Positions 12,701 to 21,916 of a stretch of 64,000 nucleotides of DNA are shown here, piece after piece. Position 1 is the first letter of the stretch; every line of letters begins with the position of its first letter. The stretch is from contig JAPNXP010000004.1 of NCBI GenBank assembly GCA_028753945.1, forward strand, positions 5,146,001-5,210,000, read 5' to 3'. The notes below the pieces were generated by a model that saw only the letters and a list, made by a program, of their open reading frames with translations, had not been told where the DNA came from and did not search any database. The position numbers and the translations under genes are program-made. The DNA is from Hexactinellida sp. DTS-2022. Taxonomy: Eukaryota > Porifera > Hexactinellida.

Positions 12701-15107
12701 CCCATAGGCGAGCTAGCCGAGTCGGACAGGGAATCCGATGATAGCGAGGAGGACACCGCAGAGGTTATACGCTGGAAGCGGGGAGCTGTGCTGGGCATTG
12801 GGGCCTATGGGACCGTAAGTATAGTGTTCTTGTAGTAGTACCTTGTTATATACCTGTTTTGTTACAGCTAGTCAACTGTTTATACCTGTTTTGTTGATTT
12901 TGTTACAGTTAGTCACTTGGCCTATATCGTGTCTGTTGAAAGTGTTATTGTGTTAGTCACTTGTTTATACCATGTTCGCTTAATACAGCTTTTCCCAACA
13001 TTTTTCGGCCGTGGACCCTTACAGAGAATCTTGCCATTATGTGGGCCCCAGGTTGGGAGCCACTGAAGGTATAGCAAGTCGCATTTTGCATTAAATTTGC
13101 TTGCTAATAGGCGAACTTGCTATTAGAGGAACATAATTAATATTGCTATTAGGCGAACACCACTGTATATACAGTATGCTCTCGTTAATAGGAACACTAG
13201 GGGACCGTATTAATATGTTCGTATTAACCGGAGTCACTTGCATGCATTTGTATAGGCTAGGGGAATTAACCTTGTACTCCTTAACCGATATTTCCTTTAT
13301 CTGTGTTCCTACTAACAGAGTCTATATAACTATTTCTTGTTTAGGTTGTGAGAGGCCTAACTCTTGATAAAGGAATGATAATAGCAGTTAAACAAATCGA
13401 ACTCAATTACTATGATAGGGAGAAAGCTCAGAAAGTTTGTTTACCCTTTATATATACGTACATGTAAACAAAGATTGTTGTTTACTTATTGTTGTGTTTA
13501 TAGCAATACGAATTGGTTAAAGCCGAAGTAGATGTGCTAAAGAGACTTACTCATGTGAATATTGTCAAATACCTCGGATCTTGTCTTGACAACATGACTG
13601 TTAATATTTTTATGGAGTTTGTAGCTGGTGGATCTGTAGCGAAACTTCTTAAAACGTAAATTTACATTTTTTATTTCTCTCAATTGAGTTTCAAATAGTA
13701 CAGCCATTTGTAAATACGCTCCTAATCCTGGTATGATCCAAAAAATGTTTACTCCTAATAACAAATTAATGTTACGGTATAGGAGAGGTTTCCAAATTTT
13801 CGTGCTCCTAATCAAATTTTCCAAAAATCATGCTCCTTGGTTTCAATTCAAAACACCATTAGATGTAACCATAATCTCATTCAATACGGTAGAACCTGTC
13901 TATAACGGCACTGAAAAGCAGATATATAAATATTGCTTTGAATAAGCGCCCCGGCCTTATTGTTTCGTAGGCCAAAATTACCATTAAATATTTTGGTTAA
14001 ACTTCTTGAAACGCGTTACATATGTTATTTCTCAAAACACAGAAAGTGTTTTGATTTTATTATTGTTTACAGATTCGGTCCTTTTGAAGAATCTTTTCTT
14101 CGGAACTACACTCGTCAGATTGTTACAGGAGTTAAATATTTACACTCAAAAACTGTTATTCACAGGTTAGTAGTGAGTTTGTTGTTGTTTACAGTAGAAG
14201 CTAGTTAGTACGAACACTAAGGGAACCGTCTAAATGCGTTCGCCTTATCCTGATTCGTATTAACTTTTAGAATTTGTATTGAAAAGGCTTTGAAGGGGAC
14301 TGAAATAGTGTTCGTATAAACGAAGTTTTACTATACACAGTCGGTTAATAGAGTCACCTCGGGACCTGGTTATTTTGACTTGATTAAGCGGAGAAATCTA
14401 TTAACCGAAAATATTTTAAGCCAACCTGTCATTCCGCCCTATAAATCCTGTGAAATTTGACCCCATTAAGCGGAGAATTATATTAACCTGTGGCTCTATT
14501 AAGCGGAGTATACTGTATGTTGTTTATCTGTTTAATTATTGTAGAGATGTGAAAGGTGACAACATTATGGTAGAACCAAGCGGTTGCATTAAACTAATCG
14601 ATTTCGGATGCGCGCGAGCTTTCAGGGATGAATCATCTACGGTAATTAATGGAATTATTATTGCATATTCCCTACAGTAGATTAATACAATTATTATTGC
14701 ATATTTCTACGGTAATTAATAGAATTATTATTGCATATTCCCTACAGTAGATTAATACAATTATTATTGCATATTTCTACGGTAATTAATAGAATTATTA
14801 TTGCATATTTCCTGCAGTAGATTAATACAATTATTATTGCATATTTCTACGGTATTTAATATAATTATTATTGCATATTCCCTACAGTAATTAATACAAT
14901 TATTATTGCATATTCCCTACAGTAATTAATAGAATTATTATTGCATATTTCCTGCAGTAGATTTACTTTAATAGTTTGTGTTTATTGTAGCTTAGTTACG
15001 AAAAGTTCACAATGCTATGTAAGTCTATGAAGGGTACAGTCTATTGGATGGCTCCTGAAGTTATACGGGAGGAGGAGTATAATGAGAAGGCTGATATATG
15101 GTAACCG

Positions 15108-15169
<62 letters not shown>

Positions 15170-16003
15170 ATTATTGTTGTTGTTATTATTGTTGTTCTTG
15201 TTGTTCTTGTTGTTCTTGTTGTTCTTGTTGTTCTTGTTGTTCTTGTTGTTACTGTTACTGTTGTTGTTATTGTGTTGTTGCTGTTGTTGTTATTGTTGTT
15301 GTTGTTGTTTACTATTCTATCTTATAGGAGCATTGGTTGCACAGTTTTTGAAATGGCTACGGGAAAACCACCTTGGTAAGACAGAATTGAATATGACTGA
15401 TTTGTTGTTATTTACTTGTTTACGATTGTTTGTGTTCAGGGCGTACAAAGAGCTTTCCCAGGAGGCTGCTCTGTTCAGGATAGGAATGGGATACGACATT
15501 CCTAAACTGCCAGATTCTATGTCCGATGGAGTAAAGGAATTCATAGACAGATGTCTACAACAGTCAGTTTGAAATTAGGGATATTAACAGTAGCTCTCGT
15601 TAATAGGAATATGTACAAGGCGAAATATCGGTTAAGGATTACAAGGTTAATTCCCCTAGCCAAATGCATACAAGTTACTCCTGTTAATACGAATTCCGGA
15701 TAATACAGACTAATTTCGATGGTCCCCTGGTGTTCCTATTAACGAGAGTCTACAGTAATATATCGGCCAACACTTTACAATATAAATCCTGGCTTCACCA
15801 AAATGCATTTTTGTTGCAAAAATAACCTTGCAATGCATGAAAATTACATAGTTATTGGTATATGTAGTTCTTTAAATTCTTATATTTAACTGTACTCCAT
15901 TTGTCTCAAACCAGAGATTTATAGATTTACATCGTGTAGAGATCCATCGCAGAGACCGAGTTCTAAACAGCTGTTATTGACACCTTTCCTAAAGGAATTT
16001 TAA
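770..16003 (+). CDS. Ankyrin-repeat MAP3K-like serine/threonine kinase, 24 exons, 5' end uncertain
   Basis: Exons: 770-909, 2668-2743, 2799-2852, 3212-3421, 4405-4626, 5341-5402, 5664-5730, 5802-5865, 6121-6479, 8352-8478, 9008-9166, 9384-9557, 9900-10205, 10670-11693, 12030-12218, 12614-12814, 13345-13434, 13504-13655, 14073-14165, 14545-14641, 14991-15100, 15328-15375, 15440-15562, 15940-16003. Joined, they give about 1,402 residues with no stop. Exons 1-3 form ankyrin repeats (TPLHYA; then TPLHIS joined to [18 protein letters not shown]). A long Ser/Pro-rich linker follows, with a 12-residue tandem repeat. A STE11-type kinase domain closes the protein: glycine loop GIGAYGT, lysine in [26 protein letters not shown], and a terminal DPSQRPS motif. 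All catalytic residues are present, so an active cytoplasmic MAP3K is likely. The first exon follows an acceptor-like cag; its ATG at 772 could be the start, or more exons lie upstream. Two intronless genes are nested antisense in its introns. Confidence 0.85.
981..2279 (-). CDS. TSSK-like serine/threonine kinase, intronless, nested
   Basis: Single-exon kinase of about 432 residues, read from the ATG at 2279; a later in-frame ATG at 2243 is also possible. The kinase domain spans roughly residues 40-300: glycine loop GAGAYAKV, lysine in [31 protein letters not shown], and the CAMK-like [14 protein letters not shown] segment. The HRDLKCEN wording and small compact domain fit the testis-specific serine kinase (TSSK) group, whose vertebrate members act in sperm development and are often intronless. 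The tail of about 130 residues is Ser/Thr/Lys-rich. The gene lies wholly inside the first intron of the ankyrin/kinase gene on the opposite strand. TSSK assignment is by motif recall; a wider CAMK-group kinase is the alternative. Confidence 0.85.
   Translation of the reverse strand: MRNDTIVIQIYLMSFDHSTQAGVAVPKEVIVMKEVKPITFFGYILDKTIGAGAYAKVKEGRSIKEDRNVAVKIINREKAGEDIIEKFTKREIEIMRSLNHPNVVATHEVVMNDKFIFIVMDLAECGDLLDFVIAREYLTEDIAQHFFIDLIAGMLYIHSSGYAHRDLKCENLLIDKNYKLKISDFGFSTQISHKRCDTYCGSLAYAAPEVIDGKPYIATFSDIWSMGIVLYAMVIGKLPFTENELTAKKGNERNLNLNFPHIISDECISILYSILDSCPAQRIQLSRMQEHKWMIRKRSCDVIMEELRSESEDTNSNCSSTDSYQTAVNSNPGSKVTMGKANEEKGKQTGKCSLPNKEKIAQIRNTTQEPRNSCKTPDSKLSIKHTGTNVKASKQRDFNTVRKTEIETGKITTLTDKMLENLNKLKLRNKSI
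2442..2612. mobile_element. Family B pogo-like MITE
   Basis: Starts CAGTAGACTCTTGTAAATAG and ends AACAGATCTACTG with TA on both sides. It carries the family-B core ACTTGCATGCATTTGTATAG. Other copies: 13172-13327, 15588-15755 (inverted), 25489-25666, 59965-60497 (interrupted) and a fragment near 36871-36985. Copies sit 17-55 bp before exons at 2668, 13345 and 25713. Confidence 0.8.
2890..3190. repeat. 74-bp minisatellite, about 4 copies
   Basis: A unit containing CATTAAATGGCTCCAAAAGC recurs with spacings of 74, 74 and 75 bp. It fills most of the intron between exons 3 and 4 of the ankyrin/kinase gene and stops about 20 bp before the acceptor at 3211. Confidence 0.9.
4144..4302. mobile_element. 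Partial family A MITE
   Basis: The interior and right end match family A (ends GAGGTTCTACTG followed by TA). The left terminus is truncated, with the match beginning at the GAACACCAACGGACGG segment. It lies in the intron between exons 4 and 5 of the ankyrin/kinase gene. Confidence 0.75.
4640..5340. repeat. Intron with a duplicated noncoding segment
   Basis: A segment with ATACTGTATACTAATGA followed by two TGCCAAAA words and an ATGGCGTTT motif occurs at about 4851-4912 and again at about 5031-5086. The rest of this intron is AT-rich without a recognised gene. Confidence 0.6.
5457..5612. mobile_element. Family F MITE-like element
   Basis: Begins CAGTAAACTCCCGTTATAAC and repeats the word TATAACGAAG, ending GTTATAACGAGGTTGAATG. 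Related copies are near 24712-24800 and 54642-54715. Classification rests only on the repeated word and the TA-flanked CAGT end. Confidence 0.55.
6795..7958 (-). CDS. Coiled-coil/NHL-repeat protein, copy 1, nested
   Basis: Intronless 387-residue protein with an ATG at 7958. Residues 1-130 are a charged predicted coiled coil ([16 protein letters not shown].., Lys/Glu/Gln-rich). Residues 145-387 form a beta-propeller of NHL-like repeats with signatures such as [26 protein letters not shown] and [14 protein letters not shown]. The plan resembles the coiled-coil plus NHL part of TRIM-NHL proteins but lacks RING and B-box, so ubiquitin-ligase activity is not supported; a protein- or RNA-binding propeller is the general expectation. 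It lies inside the intron between exons 9 and 10 of the ankyrin/kinase gene, antisense. A close paralogue is at 28679-29851, and their upstream flanks of about 290 bp also match. Confidence 0.85.
   Translation of the reverse strand: MAERFPQSELPINTFIKVEQLIRSTFDRIIGTATERRDQLLVQLNDMRLDYLNKEETRRKQVSDIQKLISQLMEASIKKNPIIILKENQIKNLENEQKKYEKTTPVTFPRFSTEGLESLLEQLRGFGTENYKDRIYPVRKFGKKGEKKGEFDLPCGLALYRNESIYIADTDNSRIQIFSTTGKFIAEFGKRRLLYPYSIAFFDKWVFVSDFVLDVVFKFQITNNKFVCRSAIIELAFPTGITVDTNGEVLVADCRNNRIAVLNSELKFVREIGKDILKYPCDVKINNNNIFVADNNKINNIHIFTKSGDIIRSFIKLDNGTGAIYLCFDFNNNIIVSDYRSKSIQIFTIEGQLIHKIVCDSNPRGITVDNNNKNIICVCTNNVVYIY
8490..8670. mobile_element. Degenerate family A MITE
   Basis: Starts cattagaacctcgttaatacg and ends aacgaggttatatgg; both termini have drifted from the CAGTAGAACC consensus. 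It begins about 12 bp after the donor of exon 10 (8478). Confidence 0.6.
8747..8978. mobile_element. Family D MITE (GGATGCCGGTTATAAG type)
   Basis: Starts CAGTGGATGCCGGTTGTAAG and ends ATATCCGGCATCTATTG, flanked by TA. The interior repeats the word TTCTTATAACCG many times and contains TATAGGGTATATGGCAACCG twice. Other copies: about 12385-12510, 22690-22770, 24500-24590, 24921-25076, 34389-34518, 36997-37134, 46630-46790, 51438-51576 and 51768-51916. Confidence 0.8.
10793..11585 (+). repeat. Coding 36-bp minisatellite, about 21 copies
   Basis: This lies inside exon 14 (10670-11693) of the ankyrin/kinase gene. Each 36-bp unit encodes 12 residues, GSAVSP(L/I)S(S/N)RDK. Frame is kept before, through and after the array (341 codons without a stop), which identifies the plus strand as the coding one. 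The reverse strand is also open through the array, giving a periodic 261-residue reading frame that I regard as a shadow. The repeats are Ser/Arg/Lys-rich and probably disordered. Confidence 0.9.
14192..14515. mobile_element. Two abutting MITEs (family A then C) filling an intron
   Basis: 14192-14334 has family-A ends (CAGTAGAAGC.. to ..GAAGTTTTACTA). 14338-14515 has family-C ends (CAGTCGGTTAATAG.. to ..AAGCGGAGTATACTG). Together they make up most of the 379-bp intron between exons 19 and 20 of the kinase, which interrupts the HRD motif between its Arg and Asp codons. Confidence 0.75.
14636..14960. repeat. 70-bp tandem repeat that duplicates a splice donor
   Basis: Units of about 70 bp contain TCTACGGTAATTAATAGAAT and then CATATTCCCTACAGTAGATT. 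The first unit overlaps the end of exon 20 (TCTACG|GTAATT), so later units carry copies of the donor and an acceptor-like CCCTACAG. There are about 4.5 copies. Confidence 0.85.
15104..15312. repeat. (GTT)n microsatellite forming an intron
   Basis: Almost the whole intron 15101-15327 is GTT repeats with ATT, CTT and ACT variants. Long poly-Cys, poly-Val and poly-Leu reading frames across it are artefacts of the repeat. Confidence 0.95.
15588..15755. mobile_element. Family B MITE, inverted
   Basis: Ends are CAGTAGCTCTCGTTAATAGG and GAGAGTCTACAG; the family-B core is read in reverse. It lies in the last intron of the ankyrin/kinase gene. Confidence 0.75.
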
Positions 16004-16282
16004 TTTTTAGCTAACTTGTAAATATGGAACTACTGCTCTATACACAGACACACAGAGTTTATTGTTTGTATAGAAATACGACAAACCTGTAACTTATGCA
16101 TGTGTTTTTATTTAATTTATTAAAATACTACCTTATTTACTGGTTTAGTTGAATAAACAATGACACTATAAACTCAATAATTTAAATGGGAGCGTAAAAA
16201 TGTGTACTTATCCGAAATTCGTATTAAGTCAAATAGGAACATTAATTTGCGAACATAGTTAGGTATATATTTTATGGGAATC

Positions 16283-16447
16283 CTTATATAGAGCTGAGCT
16301 TTGTAGAGTTCAGATTTTTTCCCATACTAAAAGCCCAGGCTTACTTTCTAAAGGTCAATTTAAAACTCTGGAAAAAAACTCACCTTTCTCAGTGCATGAA
16401 TACACATAGTGAAAAACTGAACTCTACAAAGCTCAGCTCTATATAAG
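16283..16447. repeat. 165-bp element with perfect 31-bp inverted ends
   Basis: 16283-16313 and 16417-16447 are exact reverse complements (core GAGCTGAGCTTTGTAGAGTT), separated by 103 bp. It lies between the 3' ends of the convergent ankyrin/kinase and NHL genes. It may be a MITE or a transcribed hairpin. Confidence 0.85.
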
Positions 16448-16489
16448 TAATTTCATATTTTATTAGCAAACTTCAAACAAACAAATAAA

Positions 16490-17714
16490 TTAGAAACATT
16501 GTAATGAGTAATTAGGATTACGAGACACAACAAATATAGTTCCTAATTGAGATATGCAAATACCAATTGGTGTAATGAACTCTCCTATTTTTTTTCCTTC
16601 CTCAATGGTATGGATGTGCTGTCCGCTTTTTGAGAATATCTTTATGGCATGGTGCCTAGTGTCACTAATGATGATATTTCCAGCTAGATCCAAACAGAAG
16701 AACCAAGGGTTATACACCAAACAATCCTCTCCCTGAGAGAGACAGGAACTGAGGAGGGATCCATTCCTTGAAAAGAACTTAACACAGTTGGGACTCCAGT
16801 CCAGCACCACGACACAATACTTTGTTAGTTTCACATCTACTGGGCAGTCTAGTTGTCCAGTTCCGAAACACGTTTTGTATTGAAGCGTTTTGGAGTACTT
16901 TGTTATTCTGTGATTGTTACTATCTGCAACAAACACATCTCCATTTGTGTCGATGGAGAGACCGTGAGGGCTATTTAGCTGTCCTTCTTCTTTCCCTTGA
17001 TTTCCAGTTCTGTTCTTTAGTTTCAGATCTTTCTTACCGAACTGGAACAGAGAGTGGTGTATTATGTCTGTAACTATTATGTGTTCGTCTGTCACAGCTA
17101 TGCCCCATGGACTCGTGAGTATTCCTTGGCCGAAGCTTGTTACGAACTTCCCTTCAAACGACACCACTTGAATTCGGGAGTTGTTAGAATCAGCTATATA
17201 GATTAGCTTGTTTGGTTCATCGATGGAGAGACCAGTTGCATTGAGTTGTTTGACACCTTTCCCTAGTTTCCCAACTGTTAGTGTCGGTTCCACTTTCTTG
17301 GAATAGTCGAGTACCTCCCAAACTGACAGCTCCCCGAATCCTGAGATTACACTCCGTAGCGTTTGGAGAGTCGGACAGTCGAAGAGAGGGTGTGGGAGTT
17401 TGGTAGGTGTCGACAGACCCTCTAGCCTCTAGGCCCTGTTGGTACACCTCAGTGGCCTGTTGGTGAATAGGAATGTTCGTATTCACTTTGAGACTCATCA
17501 GCTGCAACTGTTGTCTCGTTAGTTCCAGTTCCTGAATGGCAGCCTTACGCGTGGTCTCCTTGATGGTGTAGTCCTCTCGGAGCTGGGACAGTTCGAGTAG
17601 GAGAGCGTCCCTCCTCGCGATCAGCTGTGCGATAAGAGGGTCAAAGGTTTGGGCTATCTCTATGGCAACAACATCGAACTGTGCGAATGTGTTTAGTGGC
17701 AGATTAGTGGCCAT
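16490..17714 (-). pseudogene. Coiled-coil/NHL-repeat gene, second type, frameshifted
   Basis: The ATG at 17714 opens a coiled-coil region (MATNLPLNTFAQFDVV.., about 100 residues). The NHL propeller (YIADSNNSRIQVV, VFVADSNNHRITKY, IIISDTRHHAIKIF) continues in another frame to the stop near 16490. The break lies at a tandem CCTCTAG/CCTCTAG on the plus strand at 17419-17432. Counting only one copy of those seven bases would put both halves in one frame, with sensible linker sequence before the propeller. The gene therefore looks recently broken, polymorphic, or affected by an assembly error. Apart from this it has no internal stop. It is more diverged from the other two NHL genes here than they are from each other, and it lies between genes rather than nested. 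Confidence 0.75.
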
Positions 17715-18004
17715 TTGATTGTTGTATGAAGTTAGTTTGTTCTAGTAATTTATTTTGGATTCTGCAGATTCTATCTTATACTTTGTAACCTGAGCATGCC
17801 ATAGTAGCTTATTGGTTAGTAATGGTTGTTATGGAAATAACTGGAAAGTTAGGGAAAGTTTTTTGGTTACACGTGGCTGATTGCATAGCGACCATAATGT
17901 CAATTGGAATTAGATACATTATCTACGTTATAATAAAGAGTTCCCCTAGCCTATACAAATGCATGCGAGTGACTCGGGTTAATTAATAATGCCTCCAAAA
18001 GAAA

Positions 18005-18235
18005 ATGCTATAAAAATAACTGATTAAAAAATCTAAAATTACAGCTGTGCCGACAGCATGCCCTTTAAGGCACTATATTTTGGTCGTTTGGTTGATTTAA
18101 GTGCCTCTAAAACAAAATGCTATAAAAATAACATTAAAAAATCTAAAATTACAGCTGTGCCGACAGCATGCCCTTTAAGGCACTATATTTTGGTCGTTTG
18201 GTTGATTCAAGTGCCTCCCAAAGAAAATGCTGTAA
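18005..18235. repeat. Two tandem copies of a dispersed ~118-bp repeat
   Basis: The segment AAATTACAGCTGTGCCGACA through TTTTGGTCGTTTGGTTGATT occurs twice. A third, diverged copy is near 10406-10470 in an intron of the ankyrin/kinase gene. No coding sense is seen. Confidence 0.7.
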
Positions 18236-18633
18236 AATAACTGATTGAAATAACTGATGGAACACAAATAACTGATTGGATGCATTAATAAACTCTCGAC
18301 CAATTAAATTACAGCCTCTGTTAGGGACATTCTATAATGCAGACCTAACAATTTATAGAAAATTCTTTATTACTAATCGGATAAAACAGTGAGAAATACT
18401 GTAGATGCCGGATATAAGATCATCATATTGGAAACCGAAAACGGTTTCCATTGCGCTCCTTCCTATCAGTTATCTATAGAATTCATTATTGGGGGCCGTT
18501 TTCACCTATGTTTTCTAAGAAAATGCTAAATTTGAAAAGGGAGCGCCCCCCTACTTCTTTTTTGGCAAAACACCACTGATACTAGCTATACTAATTAGCT
18601 CACTAGCTAATAGCTATACTAACACAGTAGCTA

Positions 18634-20360
18634 ATGGCAGATAAGAGCACTCCCTCCCTGGAGGATTACCTTCGGACTCTGAGCTCGCTACTCCCCGAGC
18701 TGAGTGAGCCCGTGAGATCTCACCTCTCGGAGGAGGGACTGCAGCAGCTAGCTAGCTCGCTACTCGATGGAACCGTGTTTGAGATAATCAGAGAGCTAGA
18801 GGAGATACAGGCTCTAACCGAAGAGCATTTGTTGCAGCAGAGAATGAAGGTAGCTGTACAGTGTATTATACAGCCATTCGTAAATACGCTCCTAATCAGT
18901 GTATTATACAGTGTGTTATACAGCCATTTGTAAATACGCTCCTAATCAGTGTATTATACAGTGTGTTATACAGCCATTTGTAAATACGCTCCTAATCAGT
19001 GTATTATACAGTGTGTTATACAGCCATTTGTAAATACGCTCCTAATCAGTATATTATACAGTGTGTTATACAGCCATTTGTAAATACGCTCCTAATCAGT
19101 ATATTATACAGTGTGTTATACAGCCATTTGTAAATACGCTCCTAATCAGTATATTATACAGTGTGTTATACAGCCATTTGTAAATACGCTCCTAATCAGT
19201 GTATTATACAGTGTGTTATACAGCCATTTGTAAATACGCTCCTAATCAGTATATTATACAGTGTGTTATACAGCCATTTGTAAATACGCTCCTAATCAGT
19301 GTATTATACAGTGTGTTATACAGCCATTTGTAAATACGCTCCTAATCAGTGTATTATACAGTGTGTTATACAGCCATTTGTAAATACGCTCCTAATCAGT
19401 GTATTATACAGTGTGTTATACAGCCATTTGTAAATACGCTCCTAATCAGTGTATTATACAGTGTGTTATACAGCCATTTGTAAATACGCTCCTAATCAGT
19501 GTATTATACAGTGTGTTATACAGCCATTCGTAAATACGCTCCTAATCAGTGTATTATACAGTGTGTTATACAGCCATTTGTAAATACGCTCCTAATCAGT
19601 ATATTATACAGTGTGTTATACAGCCATTTGTAAATACGCTCCTTTTTGGTCCCCTTGGAAAATTGGTCCGGGGGGGACCAAAATTTTCATGGAAATTTGG
19701 TACTTCTGTGGAAAATTTGCCCCTCTGAGGTTTGTGTTTATTTATTTGCCGTATTTACTAGAATAGTAGCCTAGGCGATTTTTCGTCATATTGGTTCCAA
19801 AAATTTTATGAATAAGCCTGTCACTGGAAAATTGATCCGGGACCAAAATTCCATGGAAATATGGTCCTAGGATCAGTTTTCCATGGAATTTTGGTCCCCC
19901 GGACCAATTTTCCAGTGACAGTTCTACTGTATTGTGAAAACCCTATGTATATTCAATGGAGTTTAATTGGGCATTAATTAATTAATTAAGAATTATAATT
20001 GGTTCCTAATAGGTGGCCACATGCCAGAAGAAGAAGCAAACCGAGTTGAATCAGGAACTAAAGGAGGAACTGAGTCGGCTAGACGGTAGACAACACAACG
20101 AGGTTGTTATAAAACAGAGGTACGAAGAATCTAAACTGAGATTGGAGAGAGTTTCACAAAGCGAAATGACATCGAAAGATAAAGAAATAATTAGACAACT
20201 AGACCAGTTAGTAGAAGAACAACAATCTATTTTAGAACAAGCGTCATTGCCTTCGTTCTTTATAACTAACGATAAGGAAAGTATAAAGTTACAAATGGGT
20301 GTGTTAGAAGTCGTACAGAGAGTAGGGATTGAATTGGGAGTTTGTAACCCGTGTATTTGA
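18634..20360 (+). CDS. DGCR6: DGCR6-family protein, two exons
   Basis: Exon 1 is 18634-18849 and exon 2 is 20013-20360, joined in phase 0 to give 187 residues, near the usual DGCR6 length of about 220. Exon 1 carries the family hallmark around residues 30-70 (LSEEGLQQLASSLLDGTVFEI, then ELEEIQ and LLQQR). Exon 2 is a Glu/Lys/Gln-rich coiled coil followed by the conserved block LDQLVEEQQSILEQA and, near the end, a LQMGVLEVV segment. DGCR6 proteins are small and coiled-coil-rich; the vertebrate member lies in the DiGeorge critical region and has been linked to GABA-B receptor trafficking. Its role here is unknown. The intron is mostly a 50-bp minisatellite plus a palindromic element. Confidence 0.9.
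18853..19645. repeat. 50-bp minisatellite in the DGCR6 intron, about 15-16 copies
   Basis: The unit includes GTGTGTTATACAGCCATTTG and TAAATACGCTCCTAATCAGT, repeated with very few changes (G/A at one site, T/C at another). It starts directly after the exon 1 donor (18849). The same phrase, TACAGCCATTTGTAAATACG, marks one end of a dispersed element at about 13700-13830, 37215-37395 and, inverted, 44580-44755. The array probably expanded from one end of that element. Confidence 0.95.
19645..19925. mobile_element. Palindromic GGTCC-rich element
   Basis: 19820-19919 is a nearly perfect 100-bp palindrome: GTCACTGGAAAATTGATCCG at one end and its near reverse complement ending TTTTCCAGTGAC, with a central CCATGGAA repeated. 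The preceding 19645-19735 repeats the same words (GGAAAATTGGTCCGGG). No coding capacity. Confidence 0.7.
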
Positions 20361-20741
20361 ACTGAACTAGTTATACTTGTAACTATACTCTGATCTATTG
20401 ATACTATTCTGATGTACAATATAAGTTACAATATACTCTGCTTAATAGAGCCACCGGTAAACAGATTTTTCCTTTAATGGGGTCTAAATTTCACAGGATT
20501 TATAGGAAGGAATTACAGTTTGACTCAAAAATATTTTTGGCTAAGGTAGGAATTTCTATGTGGGGTTTTTCCCAAAAGTACTCAACTAAAATCCGTTTCA
20601 ATCTAATATTCGTTTGGAAACGAACGAATATTCGTTCAATCATTTCAAACGAATATTCGGTATATTCGTTTCAGCCCTACTAAATATACCCTGTTGCCTG
20701 CCTATAATATTAGCTAGCATTGTGACTATATCTCTGCATTA

Positions 20742-21884
20742 ATGGCTACCTCTACCATTGCTATGGACACAGACACACAGGTACCTACCCCCCAAACAGA
20801 GGGATTGTCCGGTCAGGTCCCCAACTCTGCAGGGGGGTATGCCTGGCCTGTGGGAGATATGAACCGACTGAAGAGGTTCCTCTGTCTCGGCTCAGAGGGG
20901 GGCAGCTACTACGCCAGCGAGAAGAAACTAGGTACACACTGGAGTAGTATAACTAGGTATAAAGATAGGGAAAGTTTTATTCCAACTATCAAGGATTGAT
21001 ATCATATATCGAAGTGACAAAATTATCGGAAATTTCTTGATATTTGTCGATATTAATAATTTTTAGATGTATACAAATTGAGAAATAAGTTTATTAGTCA
21101 CAAAACAAACAAATACGTTGTAAACAATAACCAACTAGTAAATATATTGGCTTTCGGCTATAATTTTATAATTTTTATTGTACCGCGGTCTAATTAACAG
21201 AAACGTGTTTATTCAAAGCTTAAACCTCTGTCATGGTCTCTCTCTATATATTGCAATTCCTATGCATGTCTACCGTTGGTAGGCAAGGAGAACGCCACGG
21301 CTATAATCCGACTGCTGGACCAGGGATTGGGACAGGACGCCGTTATTGAGATTCTGGAGTTCTCTAAGCAGGGAAGAGCTGCTAAACAGGAACCAATCAT
21401 ATTCGCACTCGCATTGTGTGCTAGAATGGGTATATAAGCTAGCTAGTTATGTAGTTAGTTAGTTATTAGTTAGTTATTTGTTAGTTAGTTAGTTGTTTGT
21501 TATTAGTTAGTTATTCTTTTAATTATTTGTTTATTTATTTATTTGTTTGTTAGTTTGTTGTTATTTGATTATTTTATGTATTTGTTACTCTTACCTAGTT
21601 AGTTAGTTATTTGTTTGCTTGTTTATTTATTCGTTTGTTTTTTTGTTTTTTTGTTTTTTTGTTTATACTAGTTTATTTGATTATTTTATGTATTTGTTAC
21701 TTAGTAGTTAGTTATTTGTTTGCTTGTTTATTTATTCTTTTGATTTTTTGTTTATTTGTTTGTTTAGTTAGTTAGTTAGTTAATTGCTTGCTTGTTTATT
21801 TATTCTTTTGATTTTTGTTTGTTTGTTTAGTTAGTTAGTTCGTTAGTTAATTGCTTGCTTGTTTATTTATTCTTTTGATTATTT

Positions 21885-21916
<32 letters not shown>

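Noticed and set aside
15082-15572. Poly-Cys, poly-Val and poly-Leu proteins
   Set aside because: They are translations of a (GTT)n intron lying between two well-matched kinase exons.
18853-19645. CRISPR-like array of regular repeats
   Set aside because: Units are directly adjacent 50-bp copies without unique spacers, in an animal intron; it is a minisatellite.
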